From Sesamum alatum (Eukaryota > Streptophyta > Magnoliopsida > Lamiales > Pedaliaceae): a stretch of 64,000 nt of DNA. The notes beneath the pieces are model-generated. The model made no database searches. It saw only the letters and a program-made list of their open reading frames with translations, and was not told the DNA's origin. The stretch spans positions 18,489,193 through 18,553,192 of the forward strand of contig JACGWO010000010.1 of assembly GCA_034509735.1 (NCBI GenBank), in the 5' to 3' direction. This document shows positions 46,252 through 56,959 of this stretch, piece after piece. Made by a program: the position numbers and the translations under genes. Position 1 is the stretch's first letter, and each line of letters begins with the position of its first letter.

Positions 46252-46550
46252 TTGTGATTGGGGGAGATTGCCTCAACCTCATACACAAACTAAACGCATA
46301 GTCGCATGATCTATCCTGCGTTGGTCCCTTGGTTGAAGATTTGCATATTGCTTGCTCTTCTTTTACTGCTGCTTGTTTTTTGCATATTAGTAGAGATAAA
46401 GAATACCTGGGCTCATAAACTAGCTACACTTGCTAGAGTTCGACTCGACAGTTATTGTTGTTTTTCGCCGGCTGAAACTTACTATTTTGATTTGCTCGAT
46501 GCTGGTTTTTCTTAATACAATTTTGCATTTCCCTCTAAAAATAAAAAAGC
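46252..46550 (+). pseudogene. L1 RNase H, second half
   Basis: GTGATTGGGGGAGATTGC gives VIGGDC, directly continuing QI(V) at 41027 when the gypsy and one duplicated ttgtg are left out. Then LNLIHKLNA, stop, VEDLHIACSSF-type text and, one frame on, NTWAHKLATLARV (~46400-46440), the C-terminal RNase H words of plant L1. An A-rich end follows. Confidence 0.7.
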
Positions 46551-47745
46551 ATATTGAATTCTCATAATTATTGTTCTCCCATACCATTCTCTGTTGTCTC
46601 ACATCTTTCTTCACCATCTTCATAGTCATCCGTCAAATAAATCTATTAATTGAGGATGGTATAAAACTTTATTTTTTGATGTCTTAGTTAATTTATTATC
46701 AAGATTTATATATGCAAGAGAAAACATTATTTTTGTACAGAAATTTTACCATTATTATCAAATTGATGCAGGAGTTTTTGCATGCAAATGATCTAATTGA
46801 TCGATACCCCAGTTTCCTTTTAAGTATCAACTTGATATATGGGCTTTTACAAATGCTATAGATGATACTTAATTTTACCCGTAAATGTCGAATAGATACC
46901 TATGCCTATCTTAAAAGTACTATAAAGGCAAGTATGTCCTTTAATCTAAAAATAATTTCTCTCTATTTTTCCATGTAAATCAAAATTAGTACAAGTGTTC
47001 ATTTATTTATCATGGGTAAATGGTATAATGAATTAAATTATATGACTGTAAGTATAATAATAAAAAAATATTAATAAATATTAAATATAAATATTTTGCC
47101 CTTTACTCACCAAAAAATTAAAAAATAGGAAAAATTGTAATTTTTCTGCTGTAGCCTAAGAGATGCCATTTTTGATTTCGCATGAATTGATTTTTCTTAT
47201 AACTTTAAAATTTTTGTAGTTTTAGTCATTTTCAGTCAATTTGATCAGAAAATTGCATGTGACTTGCACATGACTATATTAAATTGTATTTTAGTCCTAT
47301 AAATTAACTCGGGCAGAACTAAAAATACCAATTTCCTTAGTTACAAGACTAAAATTTATCTACAATCAGCAATTAATTACCTAACCGTCTAGGATAAACT
47401 ATTCCAAAATGAATTATGACTATGCAACTGCCAGATCACATTAGGCTTCATTGATGCAAAATAGTCCTTTTTTTTTTTAAAAAAAAAAAATACCTGTTTA
47501 GTCATCTTTTTCCCCAAATCTTTCCCTCTAAATTTAAATTTTGAACTTGAACGACTCCAAATTGTAGTTATCAATTGTTCCAACTCTTATTAATGATTTC
47601 TTAGCATAGTGGTTCAAGTTGGGGTTTATAACTTAATTCGAGGTCATGGTCGAGTCCCATTGGGTCTGGGCGTTTGTCACACTTTTATTCTGAGTTTATG
47701 TAATTAATTGTATTTCATATTTTTTAGTTGTATTGATGTATTGAT
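46551..47745. other. AT-rich spacer, nothing recognised
   Basis: No gene. 47120-47350 has words like TTTTAGTCATTTTCAGTCAATTTGATC and ATTTTAGTCCTATAAATTAACTC, suggesting an eroded MITE without definable ends. A T9A10 tract lies at 47467-47490. Confidence 0.4.
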
Positions 47746-48011
47746 CACTATAAGAAAATGACTAATAGCTACAAAAAATTTGATGTTGAAATCAGCGTCG
47801 AATTAATTAGTAAATAAAATTCTCGTTGCTAATTTACACTATTTAATATATATTTTGAACTATTCCTTAGCAAGTAATTTTCATTGCTAAATTCGTTAGC
47901 ATGTAAATTCCTTATATTAAATAATATAGATTAGCAACGAAAATTTTACTTATTAATTAACTCGACGATAAATTTTTTTTTTGGTAGCTATTGAGCTATT
48001 TTCTTGTAGTG
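47746..48011. mobile_element. CACTA-type MITE with 3-bp duplication
   Basis: CACTATAAGAAAATGACTAATAGC...GCTATTTTCTTGTAGTG, flanked by gat at 47743-47745 and 48012-48014. Three bases is the CACTA duplication size. Related to 29566-29844. Confidence 0.85.
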
Positions 48012-49266
48012 GATTGAAGCGACGTATTGCTCAATTGCTCAATTTATTTAATCATTGACGTAATAATATAATTACCGTTTCTCTAAAAAAACAAAACTGT
48101 CCAAACTCTTCATATATGTTTTGAAGCAATCACTCAAAAATGACTAGAACTTTGAATTATTTTTATAGCCTTAGAACTCTGTTAATTAAGGACATCCATA
48201 TCTCTAGTTCCATGCTTAAGGGTCTCTGTAATCTTCTTCCATGTATTTTTTTCTGCACCCACCTCCATTATTTGCATTAGTTGCACTTAAATAAGACCAG
48301 GTTAGTTCCAGAAGTAGACCAAAGACCAAATTTCAAGACCCCCTATATGTTTTTAGGACCAAAGACCATGCTTAAGGGTCCGGATTGTTAATTGTCAATT
48401 AAGTGCTAGTACGTACAAGATTTTTCAACTTGTTCCAAAGATTTGCTAGATTGTTACTACATAAAAATATGCTCTATGAAATCTGTACTTGTGACGAGAT
48501 CAGAGATCACATTTTGAGTTACCAACTTCCCCTTACTTTTATAAACACTAGTTTATCACATATGTTTAATTACCTTTTAATTTGTTTATTTTCATTTTTA
48601 ATTTGAATTAAGCCAGATTAGGTTTGTCAATGTGTGGAATTAAGCTAGTCATGAATCTCAAAGTTTTTGTATTTGATCCGGGTCGAATATATATGACGAT
48701 CTCCCTGAGGTCAAGTTCTGCGATCCTTCTGTGTTCACCTAGATATGGTGTGGTCCCCTAGAAGAGGACATCATGTTAGGCTAGCGGGGATGGTCCCAGC
48801 TAAGACCCTGTGATGATTAAGTCAGTTCAAGTTTGAGCTGGTAATATGCGAACTGAAAATATTAAATGTGGTAGAAAGTAATTAAATGTGTCCTACCATA
48901 AATGTAGTGATGAAGGTATTTATAGGACCAAATGTCCCCACTTGCCTGGTCCACATGGCGTCATCTCTGAACATGAGTTGTCAGACGATGTATGGCCTAA
49001 ATCTCGGGTCCGTGGAGCAGGTTGCTGGAGTGGGTCGAGTCGAGTGATCCTACCCAAAATAAAAAGATGTGGATCATGGGGCTTAAGTGGTATTTCGGTG
49101 TTATTGAAGGGTTATTTGTGTCTTTCTTTCAATGGGTATGACTATCAATGATAAAAAATTATGTATAAAAGTGTCACTAGAGATAACTATTGACCACATA
49201 ATAGAGTAGTAACAAATAATTATTGTCACTAGTCCGTCAATATACATGTGGCACTATTTACTTTTA
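48012..49266. other. Spacer; 48690-49150 possible LTR or leader remnant
   Basis: 48690-49150 is GC-richer than its surroundings (AGGCTAGCGGGGATGGTCCCAGCTAAGACCC and CCACATGGCGTCATCTC) and resembles the leader/LTR style of plant gypsy elements, but I find neither ends nor coding. An 87-codon open stretch there (48888-49151, plus) has no motif. Confidence 0.35.
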
Positions 49267-49418
49267 CACTACAAGAAAATATAATATTAGTGAAAAACTA
49301 TCAAAGGACAATTTCAAAGTTGTAACTAAAAATATATATTAACTGACAATATTTTTTTTTTCTTGTCACTATATAGTTATTAGTGACAAAAAATATACAA
49401 AAAATTGACATTAAATGG

Positions 49419-49762
49419 GAGAAATTGCAATTTATGTCCCATGACTTATTCCATTTGTGATTTTAGATTCATTGTTTCACGACTCAACAAATTTAGTCCC
49501 GCAAGTTCAAAAAAGTTGCAATTTACGTCTCATTAACACTTTTCGTTAAATTGTTAAAGGAAGGAGCACGTGCTGAGCACATGTTCCGTTAACTTTGTTC
49601 TTAAGTTAACGGTCCATCTATTAACAATTTGACAAAAAGTGTTGAATGGATGTAAATTGCAACTTTTTTGGACTTGTGGGACTAAATTTGTTGAATCGTA
49701 AAATAATAAGACCAAAATAAAAAATGAGGTAAGTTATGAGACGCAGATTGTAATTTTTTCTC
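49419..49762. mobile_element. Mutator-type MITE (GAGAAATTGCAATTTATG family)
   Basis: GAGAAATTGCAATTTATGTCC / inverted TTGTAATTTTTTCTC ends and internal pair AGTTCAAAAAAGTTGCAATTTA / TAAATTGCAACTTTTTTGGACT. Flanks attaaatgg and actaaatgg, 8 of 9. Confidence 0.75.
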
Positions 49763-49866
49763 ACTAAATGGAATAATGACACATCTTTAGTGACAACATA
49801 ATATAGTAACAACAACTATTTATTGTCTCTAAATCGTCACTATACATCTGTCGCGAATTGTGTTAA

Positions 49867-50297
49867 GGGGTGAATTATAATAAACTCCCCTGAGGTTTGA
49901 CATAATTACAAATGCCCCCTTGTTGTTTTAAAAATTACAAATACCCCCTGGTGGTTTGTAATTTTTAACCAATGGCATGGAATGAACCATTTTGCCCTTG
50001 ATTTTTTTTAAATTATAAAAAAATTAGCTGAGGCCAATTACGTTATTGCTCCATTATATAAAAAAAAAAATGAAATAAACCTCTTCCTGCGTATTTTTGT
50101 TCCGAAAAAATTTAGAAAATTTTAGAAGATAATTTAACTTGCATAAGGACATTTTGGTTAGTTCACTCATAAAAATAGATGGAAATGGATTATTTGTTAG
50201 ATGGTTACAAACCTCAAGGGGATATTTGTAATTTTTAAAACAATGAGGGAGTATTCGTAATTATGCCTAGCCTAAGGGAGATCATTGTAATTCACCC
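49867..50297. mobile_element. Mutator-type MITE with near-perfect 9-bp duplication
   Basis: GGGGTGAATTATAATAAAC...GTAATTCACCC, flanked by ttgtgttaa (49858-49866) and ttgtgttta (50298-50306), 8 of 9. Family of 2189-2527. Confidence 0.8.
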
Positions 50298-50505
50298 TTG
50301 TGTTTAGTGATAATTTTTGTGCAACTCTTTTACTAGTTCTTGCTAATAACATTTTTTTTTTACAAATGATAGTAATTATTAAAATTATAAATTTTATAAT
50401 TGTGACAAAGTAAAATTTTTTGTCACTAAATATATATAATAAGTGACATATTAAAATTGTCACTTGATTTTTTTTGTCTCTAATCTTCTAATTTTTTTTG
50501 TAGTG

Positions 50506-52899
50506 TAAGTGACCATTTATTTTTTATGAACTTTTTTTGTCACTAATAATAGTTTTCACAATATAACAATGACCATTGAAACTATAATATTTACAATATA
50601 GTGTGATAAAATAAAATTTGTAGTAGTAATAATACCAAAATTGACACTTGATTTTTTTTGTCATTAATCTTCTTTTTTTTTAATAGTGTATATTTAAGTG
50701 AACTTTGAAATAAAACTCTACGAAAACTAAAATTTTATAAGTGCTTTGTGCCTCTCAAATTTTTTATGTATTACCAATTAATTAGTTAGTAAATAGAACA
50801 TACAACAATCAAAAGTTTGTTGTCTCTATATTACTTTAACTACACAATTACATTATTAAAAACGTAATACTAAACTTAATTAAACTCTAGGCATAGTTTA
50901 TCAAGTGGTTTAACGAATTTGATTTTGAATTTTCGAAGGGTTAATTAATAATTAGAAAGTCACACTTCAGGTCATAAATTCTATAATTAGAGTATTTTTT
51001 TCAATAAATTATACCGACGAATACTAAAGGAAATATTGAAACTTGACAGATATATAGTTTAATAGAGTTATATATTGACGTACAATAATGTTTAACCCCA
51101 AAAAAAAGAAAAATTTGGGAGTAGTAAATATAGAACAAGAGGAGTATTCTTTATCCACATGATTTTCTTTTTCCCCGTCGGAGTTTTGAGTAATTTGCAA
51201 TATCTTCTTCTTTTTTTTTTTTATATCTTTTTCTTGGAATAAATTGATTACGATTACATCATGAATTTCAACACCAACAATTAGTATACACTAATTACCA
51301 ATATCAAATATGTAGAATTAACCAATAAACACTATTACAGATGATCAATAACTACTATTAAAATAGATTAATACCCAAACATTGGTAGAACTTGAGTTCA
51401 TGACTCCTTAGTTACGAGATCTCAACTTTGCCAACTAAATTAGACATCAAAAACCCTAAAAACCATCAATAACTTTGATTCTTGCGCGTTGTAGTTTTGT
51501 TACTGTACTTTAGTTTCATCCCTAATAAACTCATTACTGTCCTAAAATTGACAACCACTCATTGTCCTGAAGAAGTAAATAAATCCATATTCCAAGAACT
51601 GTATTTTTTGGAGCTGGTATGTATGTAAGTTGACTTAGCTTAAAAAAATGGTGCAACAGAAATGTTTACAATTAAGTAGTTTTGAAAATACTTTCCAAAT
51701 AATATAAACATGATCTAAAAATATATAAATTATTACCACCACAAGGAATATCATAAGTTTATCCCATGTCTAATTACCATAACTAAAAGTTAAAAAATTA
51801 TGATTAATAATAATTAATTACAACTATGCAATAAGTATTGGATGTTGTTTAAGTAAGCGAGGCCAAACCATTAGTCATAATTAAAAGTCTTGTATGACAA
51901 GTGCTTTAGACATATGTATATATATGGGAATCATGCTAAATACTTTGAGAATGCACTGTTAAATTTATAATAAATATATATGACTAACATGGTCAAAATG
52001 TAAGTTTTTATATCGATTTAATTATTTGACTTTATTTAATAATATTAATTTACTATAATTTTTAAAATACCATACGTACGTATTTGTAATATTAAAAAAA
52101 AATAATTCAATTTTTTGCAGTGTACTTTAGAAACTAATTAACAATAATATTAGCCTTCATTTTCTGAAATCTTGTTGCTTTTTGACACACACGCAGTTAG
52201 GTTAATTATTGTGGAAAGCACTCAATATTGTAATGATGACTGCAAGGTTTCTAATTTAATTATAAGCTGCAACTTTTTAAGCATTTTTTATCGTATTTAG
52301 GTCACGGCAATGGAAGAAAATGACGAATTTTGCTGAAAACAATCAATTTCTAGCCTGCATTATATATGTTGGATATTCTAATCTTTTTTTTTTTTTTTTT
52401 TTTTTTGTGTCTGTTGCTTAACCTTTTCGCTTCGTGTAAGTTCCTTAGATTACAGCTAACCTGTCTTTGAATACGAATGAAACCCGTCTTGTCATTATAT
52501 TATATATCTTCTAAAAAGAGGCAACTCTTGTTTTGTAGTAGTGTTATTTACTCATATGTTCACTCTTCACATCTTGAATTTTAATGAAAAGAAAGCAAGA
52601 AAAAGGTATAATCAATGCATAGGTGTGGAACTTATCAAGGTAGGGGGAAAGCAGCACTAGCCTAATTATTTTCGGATGTACGGTTCTCGATGGTTGACAA
52701 TACTCAAACTCTAATTTATGAATATGGTAGCTATTATTTATACTTGAACCCAGTATATTAAATTAGGATTTAAATTCATAATTGAAATAAATATTTTGAG
52801 TATAAATAGAGATTAAAACCTTAAAATATCCGCAGGTATAGGTAGAATTTACTTCCCCGAAAACATTTTTGTTTGTTAACTTAAGATCATTGTAATTCC
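50506..52899. other. AT-rich spacer with eroded CACTA-like repeats
   Basis: 50506-50690 repeats the TTGTCACTAATA / TTTTTTTGTC words of the CACTA element to its left. 51715-52122 carries CATGGTC, CATAATTAAAAG and ends TTTTTTGCAGTG, a CACTA-like remnant. T23 at 52384-52406 may be a reversed retroposon tail. No gene recognised. Confidence 0.4.
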
Positions 52900-53850
52900 T
52901 ATAAAAATTGGCTGGCTCAAAGAGGTTCAAATGGCCCAAGAAGAAGAAAGAGATCACGAACAGTCCAAAGGAATATCCACAAGGCTCAAGAGACCTTACA
53001 AGGGCTGGGAAGTCCAATCTGAGTAAGCCCCTACACTAGAAAAAATTTAACTTTTAACTATGATTAATTGTCATGGTTAAAAACAAATAGTCGTAGTGAA
53101 TAGTCATTCACCACGGTCATACAACGGTTATTAACCGTGGTCTTTGCAAGTGTGGCTAAAATATTTGCCATGGCTAAAAGCCATGACAAAAACATTTGCT
53201 ATGGCTCATAACTATGGCCAAAAGAATTTTAATGGTGGATAATCTAGATTTTTGCAATGATTTTTGTTTAACCATGGTTAATAATAATTATTTACCATGA
53301 TTTTAGTCCATAGCCAATATATTTGTAGCAAATAGTGAATTTTCTTCTAGTGCTAGGGAGTCCATGTGGCGAATTCACATAGGGTTACATGTTCCATGTC
53401 ACCTAGAGATCTGTTGGAACAGATAAGTTTCAGCCGCCAAAGTAAAGACACATGGCAACAGAAGGAGACGAGCTGAGACACCCCTATCCCGAAGGTAACC
53501 GCCTTTCGCAAGATCAAGGAGCCTTCCCCATAGAGAAATGCCTTCAACTAAATCCCGCATGATGTAGGATCCGGCCTGTCACCTCACTTGAAGAAGCTAG
53601 GACATGTGACAACAAAAATGGACGAGTTAGAAGGTGTCCTTATTCTGAAGACAATAGCCTTCCCAAAAATCAAGGTGCCCACCTGTGAGGGGTCTCCCTC
53701 ATCTCGTAAAACAAGGAATTTTGGCTTATCTGCATTGATTTTGGGCTTGCTTACTTATAATAGCCTCTAAACTTGAAATAGACATTTTGAATTTCACTCT
53801 CAACCACACTCCTTCGTACTCTATTAATGTATACAACTTTATTTTATTAT
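52900..53850. repeat. LTR-like block split by a CACTA MITE
   Basis: GC-richer text on both sides of the MITE at 53034-53352 (CCAAGAAGAAGAAAGAG, CTTACAAGGGCTGGG; then AGTCCATGTGGCGAATTC, CATGGCAACAGAAGGAGACG, AAGGTGCCCACC) followed by a TTACTTATAATAGCC TATA-like site. Style resembles a plant gypsy LTR. No partner LTR or primer site found, so this is tentative. Confidence 0.35.
53034..53352. mobile_element. CACTA-type MITE with 3-bp duplication
   Basis: CACTAGAAAAAATTTAAC...AATTTTCTTCTAGTG with interior ATGGCTAAAAGCCATGAC and TAACCATGGTTAATAAT words; flanked by cta on both sides (53031-53033, 53353-53355). Confidence 0.85.
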
Positions 53851-54009
53851 TTTTTCTCCAACTGGACTCGAGCAATTTTTCCCTCGCATCATATTGAATA
53901 GTAAATATTTGATAAATCAATCGATTAGATTTACGAGACATCTAAAAATTGTTAACTTTTCCATACTTTATTCATATATTATTTCTTACGTATGGATACT
54001 TTGACAAAA

Positions 54010-54890
54010 GTTTTAGAGTTTTTCATGTTTATTTCGTACTGACAACTCCAAATTAAGTTTCTTGTAAATTTTCATTGTCATTGTGAAAGGGATCTTCAGA
54101 TTCTCCTTCCACATTATTGCATTTTTCTTCTTCCTCTTCTTCTTCAACATTACCAAACAAGATAATTTGAGGCTGGCCAAGTTCTTGTGGACCCACTTCT
54201 TGTAGATCAAAATGTGGACTTAATAGAACATCATTCTAAAACAACATCACATATAGGAGTCCTATATTCAACAGCGAGAATTCTAAAAAACATCACGTAT
54301 AGTAGTCTTATGTTCAACATCGAGCTTTCCATTTCTTCAAAAAGACCCTCCTGCATAGACTGCTCATTATAAACATGTTCCTCAAAAAGAGGAAAACAAC
54401 TTCTAGGTAATGATTTTGAACACTGTACTCCATTCACTTCGTACTCTAGTTCTAGAACGCCTTTGTTGGATATTTTAAGAAGTCCGTGTTCTGGTGGGCC
54501 AAAATAAATTGATAATTAATATTAAGTCTTTTTGATTGACCTCCACAATTTAGACGTGGATGAACTCTGATTCTGTTATTTGATGAAGTATTATACCAAT
54601 GACACTTAAATAATACAACCTTATTTCCATCCTCTAAATATTCTAATTCAATTATTTCCTCTAACATGCCATGATAATCAACCATATAATTACCATTGGA
54701 GCTTCTCCATACACATAAATCACTATTCATTATTGATTTTGAATTTCTATACTGCTCTGGGTGCAACTTGAATCCGTTCATAAAGTAGCTTTTATAACAT
54801 CTTGTTATTCAATGTGGTGAATAGGATATATGAATCATATGTTCATCAACGATATGTTCAGGATTTGCAATATTTTCACAAGTTATAAAT
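54010..54890 (-). pseudogene. CACTA (En/Spm) transposase-associated DUF4216 remnant
   Basis: The minus frame 54781-54452 shows MNGFKLHPEQYRNSKSIMNS, DYHGMLEEIIELEYLEDG and VVLFKCHWYN, the DUF4216 pattern at the C-terminus of plant CACTA transposases. A second frame (54437-54231) follows with EYRTPICDVVLE. Upstream residues (MIHIPYSPH) continue to ~54850. Stops and shifts show it is dead. Continues at 55313-55560 beyond an inserted Helitron. Confidence 0.65.
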
Positions 54891-55093
54891 TAATCAATAT
54901 TTTATTCATAATTAGCAATCACTTGTCAATAGTTAAGAAATATATATACGTACATATTTATTTAGCCATTCTACAAAATGTATGTCGTGCAACATGCCCA
55001 AGTTAATAGATATTATTGATTGGTTCTCTTTCATCAAAGTTGCATCAAATATTCTATAGTAAGGTGAATGTTTGAAAGTGATCTTTTAGTTAA

Positions 55094-55312
55094 TCAATAC
55101 TAATATATAAAGAAAAAGCTTTTATTACTCACAAATGGCGGTTTATGACACCACGACACCAATTTTTTGATTTTGCCGATAATACCCTTAAAGTTAGTTT
55201 TTTTTTCTTTTCTTTTCTTTCTATATATATATATATATATCTATATTCGATAACTTTAAAGAGTGTAATATTATTTTATATGCACGCAGAGACGGCATGC
55301 CACGATAGCTAG
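55094..55312 (+). mobile_element. Non-autonomous Helitron within CACTA remnant
   Basis: TCAATACTAATATATAAAG start, CTCACAAATGGCGGTTTATGACACC, (TA)n inside (55223-55241), hairpin GACGGCATGCCACGATAG and CTAG end. Family of 34777-35066. Confidence 0.75.
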
Positions 55313-55560
55313 TATGGAATAAGAAATTCCCAAATTAGGACTTACTCAATTATAAATTTGAGCTCTGCACAATTTAGCAATACATATCTATGTTCAGGCA
55401 TCCATTCATGATCTTTCAAGATTCAATGATAAATTGGAGGTCCTAATGGTCGTCCTAGATGTGTAAAACTTGATAGAAGCCCATTAGGATCTACACATCC
55501 TCCATCATCATTCCTTGGGACTTGAGTTTATCATGTTTGCACAGTAGGCTCAAAGCACAA
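55313..55560 (-). pseudogene. CACTA transposase fragment (upstream part)
   Basis: The minus strand reads HEWMPEHRYVLLNCAELKF near 55440-55345, the phrase found between TNP2-type transposase and DUF4216 regions; before it, THLGRPLGPP-like text in shifted frames. Truncated at both ends. Confidence 0.55.
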
Positions 55561-56929
55561 AGAACAAAAAATAGACATTTCTTCGATCAAGCATGCATGG
55601 ACAATTGAGGCCTTAACTCCTGCTTGATTTTGGCTTTTTTTAGGTGGTATAAAAACCTGAAGCACTTAAATTGTTGTTAGCATTGTTGAAAGTTTTGTGA
55701 GCTTCTTACACACTCTGGATAAAGGCTCATTTTCAACTTTCAACACTTGGTAGTTGATCGTGAGTTGCTTGGTGTCACGCAAAATATCGATCCACAAGAC
55801 ATGTTACCAAATCTTCCATACGAGAGTGCTCATCGTTTGTTCTTTCAGGTGATTGTTCATATACGAACATCTGTTCTTCAACAAAGTTATTGAAGAGATT
55901 TTCATAATCTTCCGTGCAATATCCACTTGTTATAAGTTTAGGGAAATTTCACTTTTGGTCCCATAGCTTAGCCCTTGTACATTTTTTTTTTTTATCCCAA
56001 TTATTACGGCGTTCTCACTCTAGCACAATATCTTAAATTTTTGCTATGTTTCATCCTTTTGCTAAATAATTAACGGAAACAACCACATGATACTCATGTG
56101 GTCGTTAAGTTGGGGCATTATGGAGAATTTCGGCATACTGTGTGACATTAAGGTTCAATTAACATCACTGCATTATTAAACAGAAAAATATACATAACAT
56201 TCAATGAGTCTTTGTTTATAAGATATTGCAGACAACTCATTTTCATTCCAATCAAAGAGTTAATATTAATTAAATTTGAGTTTCTCCTAGCATTGACAAA
56301 AATAAATTTTATTTGGATATAAAAATAAATTAAAAAGATTATACAATTTTGTAATGTGCAACACCTAAGATAAAACAAATGGGGAAAAAATGACCTTAGT
56401 CTTGGGGCTAGCACGTACTACACAGTTATGAGGGAAACATCCTTCTTCACATGATCTCCCTTGTCTTCTTCAAAAGATCATACTGTACCAAGTGCCAAAG
56501 GTCTTACTTGCTAAAACCAAAGTTGGAGTTAAAAAAAGAAAAAAAAGAATTGGTAGAGCAATAGAGAATCAAAGAACTTAGAAGAGGTAATTTTTTCATA
56601 ACCCACCAAATAAGCATTTGATCGGAGGATTTAGAATCGGTCGGAGCTCACCCTTTCCAACTTTTGAGATTCAACATTGACGTGCTTCACATAAAGTGAT
56701 AAAACGAAAGGATATGAAGATATTAAGAAAATTACTTTCCATTGGTCAATTCAAGTGCAGACGTGTCATGTCTGTCTTTGTGATTTTTTGCAGTTTTAAC
56801 AATTATAAGGGAATTTTCATAAATTTTCATAACAAGAATGAGGACAAACAAGGTAAAAAAAATTTAGTTATCGGCTACTGGATTGGAAGGGATAGCTAAT
56901 CCCACTTTGAAAGACGGGATTGGCACCAC
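55561..56929. other. Spacer; possible further CACTA debris and one MITE arm
   Basis: 55610-55920 may hold more eroded transposase (minus). 55940-56150 starts AGGGAAATTTCACTTTTGGTCCC, one arm of a MITE without its partner. The rest is AT-rich, with no gene recognised. Confidence 0.35.
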
Positions 56930-56959
56930 GGGAGATCCATCAAAGAGCCTAGGCTCTGC

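Larger units (their letters stand above)
35880..46550 (+). mobile_element. L1 LINE interrupted by a MITE and by a gypsy element
   Basis: ORF1 (35880-37250), EEP endonuclease (37700-38346), RT (38500-39405), zf-RVT area (39700-40750) and RNase H (40820-41027 joined to 46252-46515) lie in order on the plus strand. The MITE 36436-36801 splits ORF1, and the gypsy 41028-46251 splits RNase H. A-rich text at ~46535-46550 may mark the 3' end. Frameshifts and stops throughout. Confidence 0.75.
49267..50505. mobile_element. CACTA-type element with two nested MITEs
   Basis: Left CACTACAAGAAAATATAATATTAG, right AATTTTTTTTGTAGTG. Subterminal GTGACAA / TTGTCACT words are repeated, as in CACTA elements. 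Two Mutator-type MITEs (49419-49762 and 49867-50297) lie inside. Flanks tta/taa do not give a clean 3-bp copy. A further TAATAGTG end at 50688 suggests a second, overlapping relative. Confidence 0.55.

Noticed and set aside
48690..49151. A host gene on the plus strand
   Set aside because: An 87-codon frame without motif in LTR-like text; no splice or domain support.
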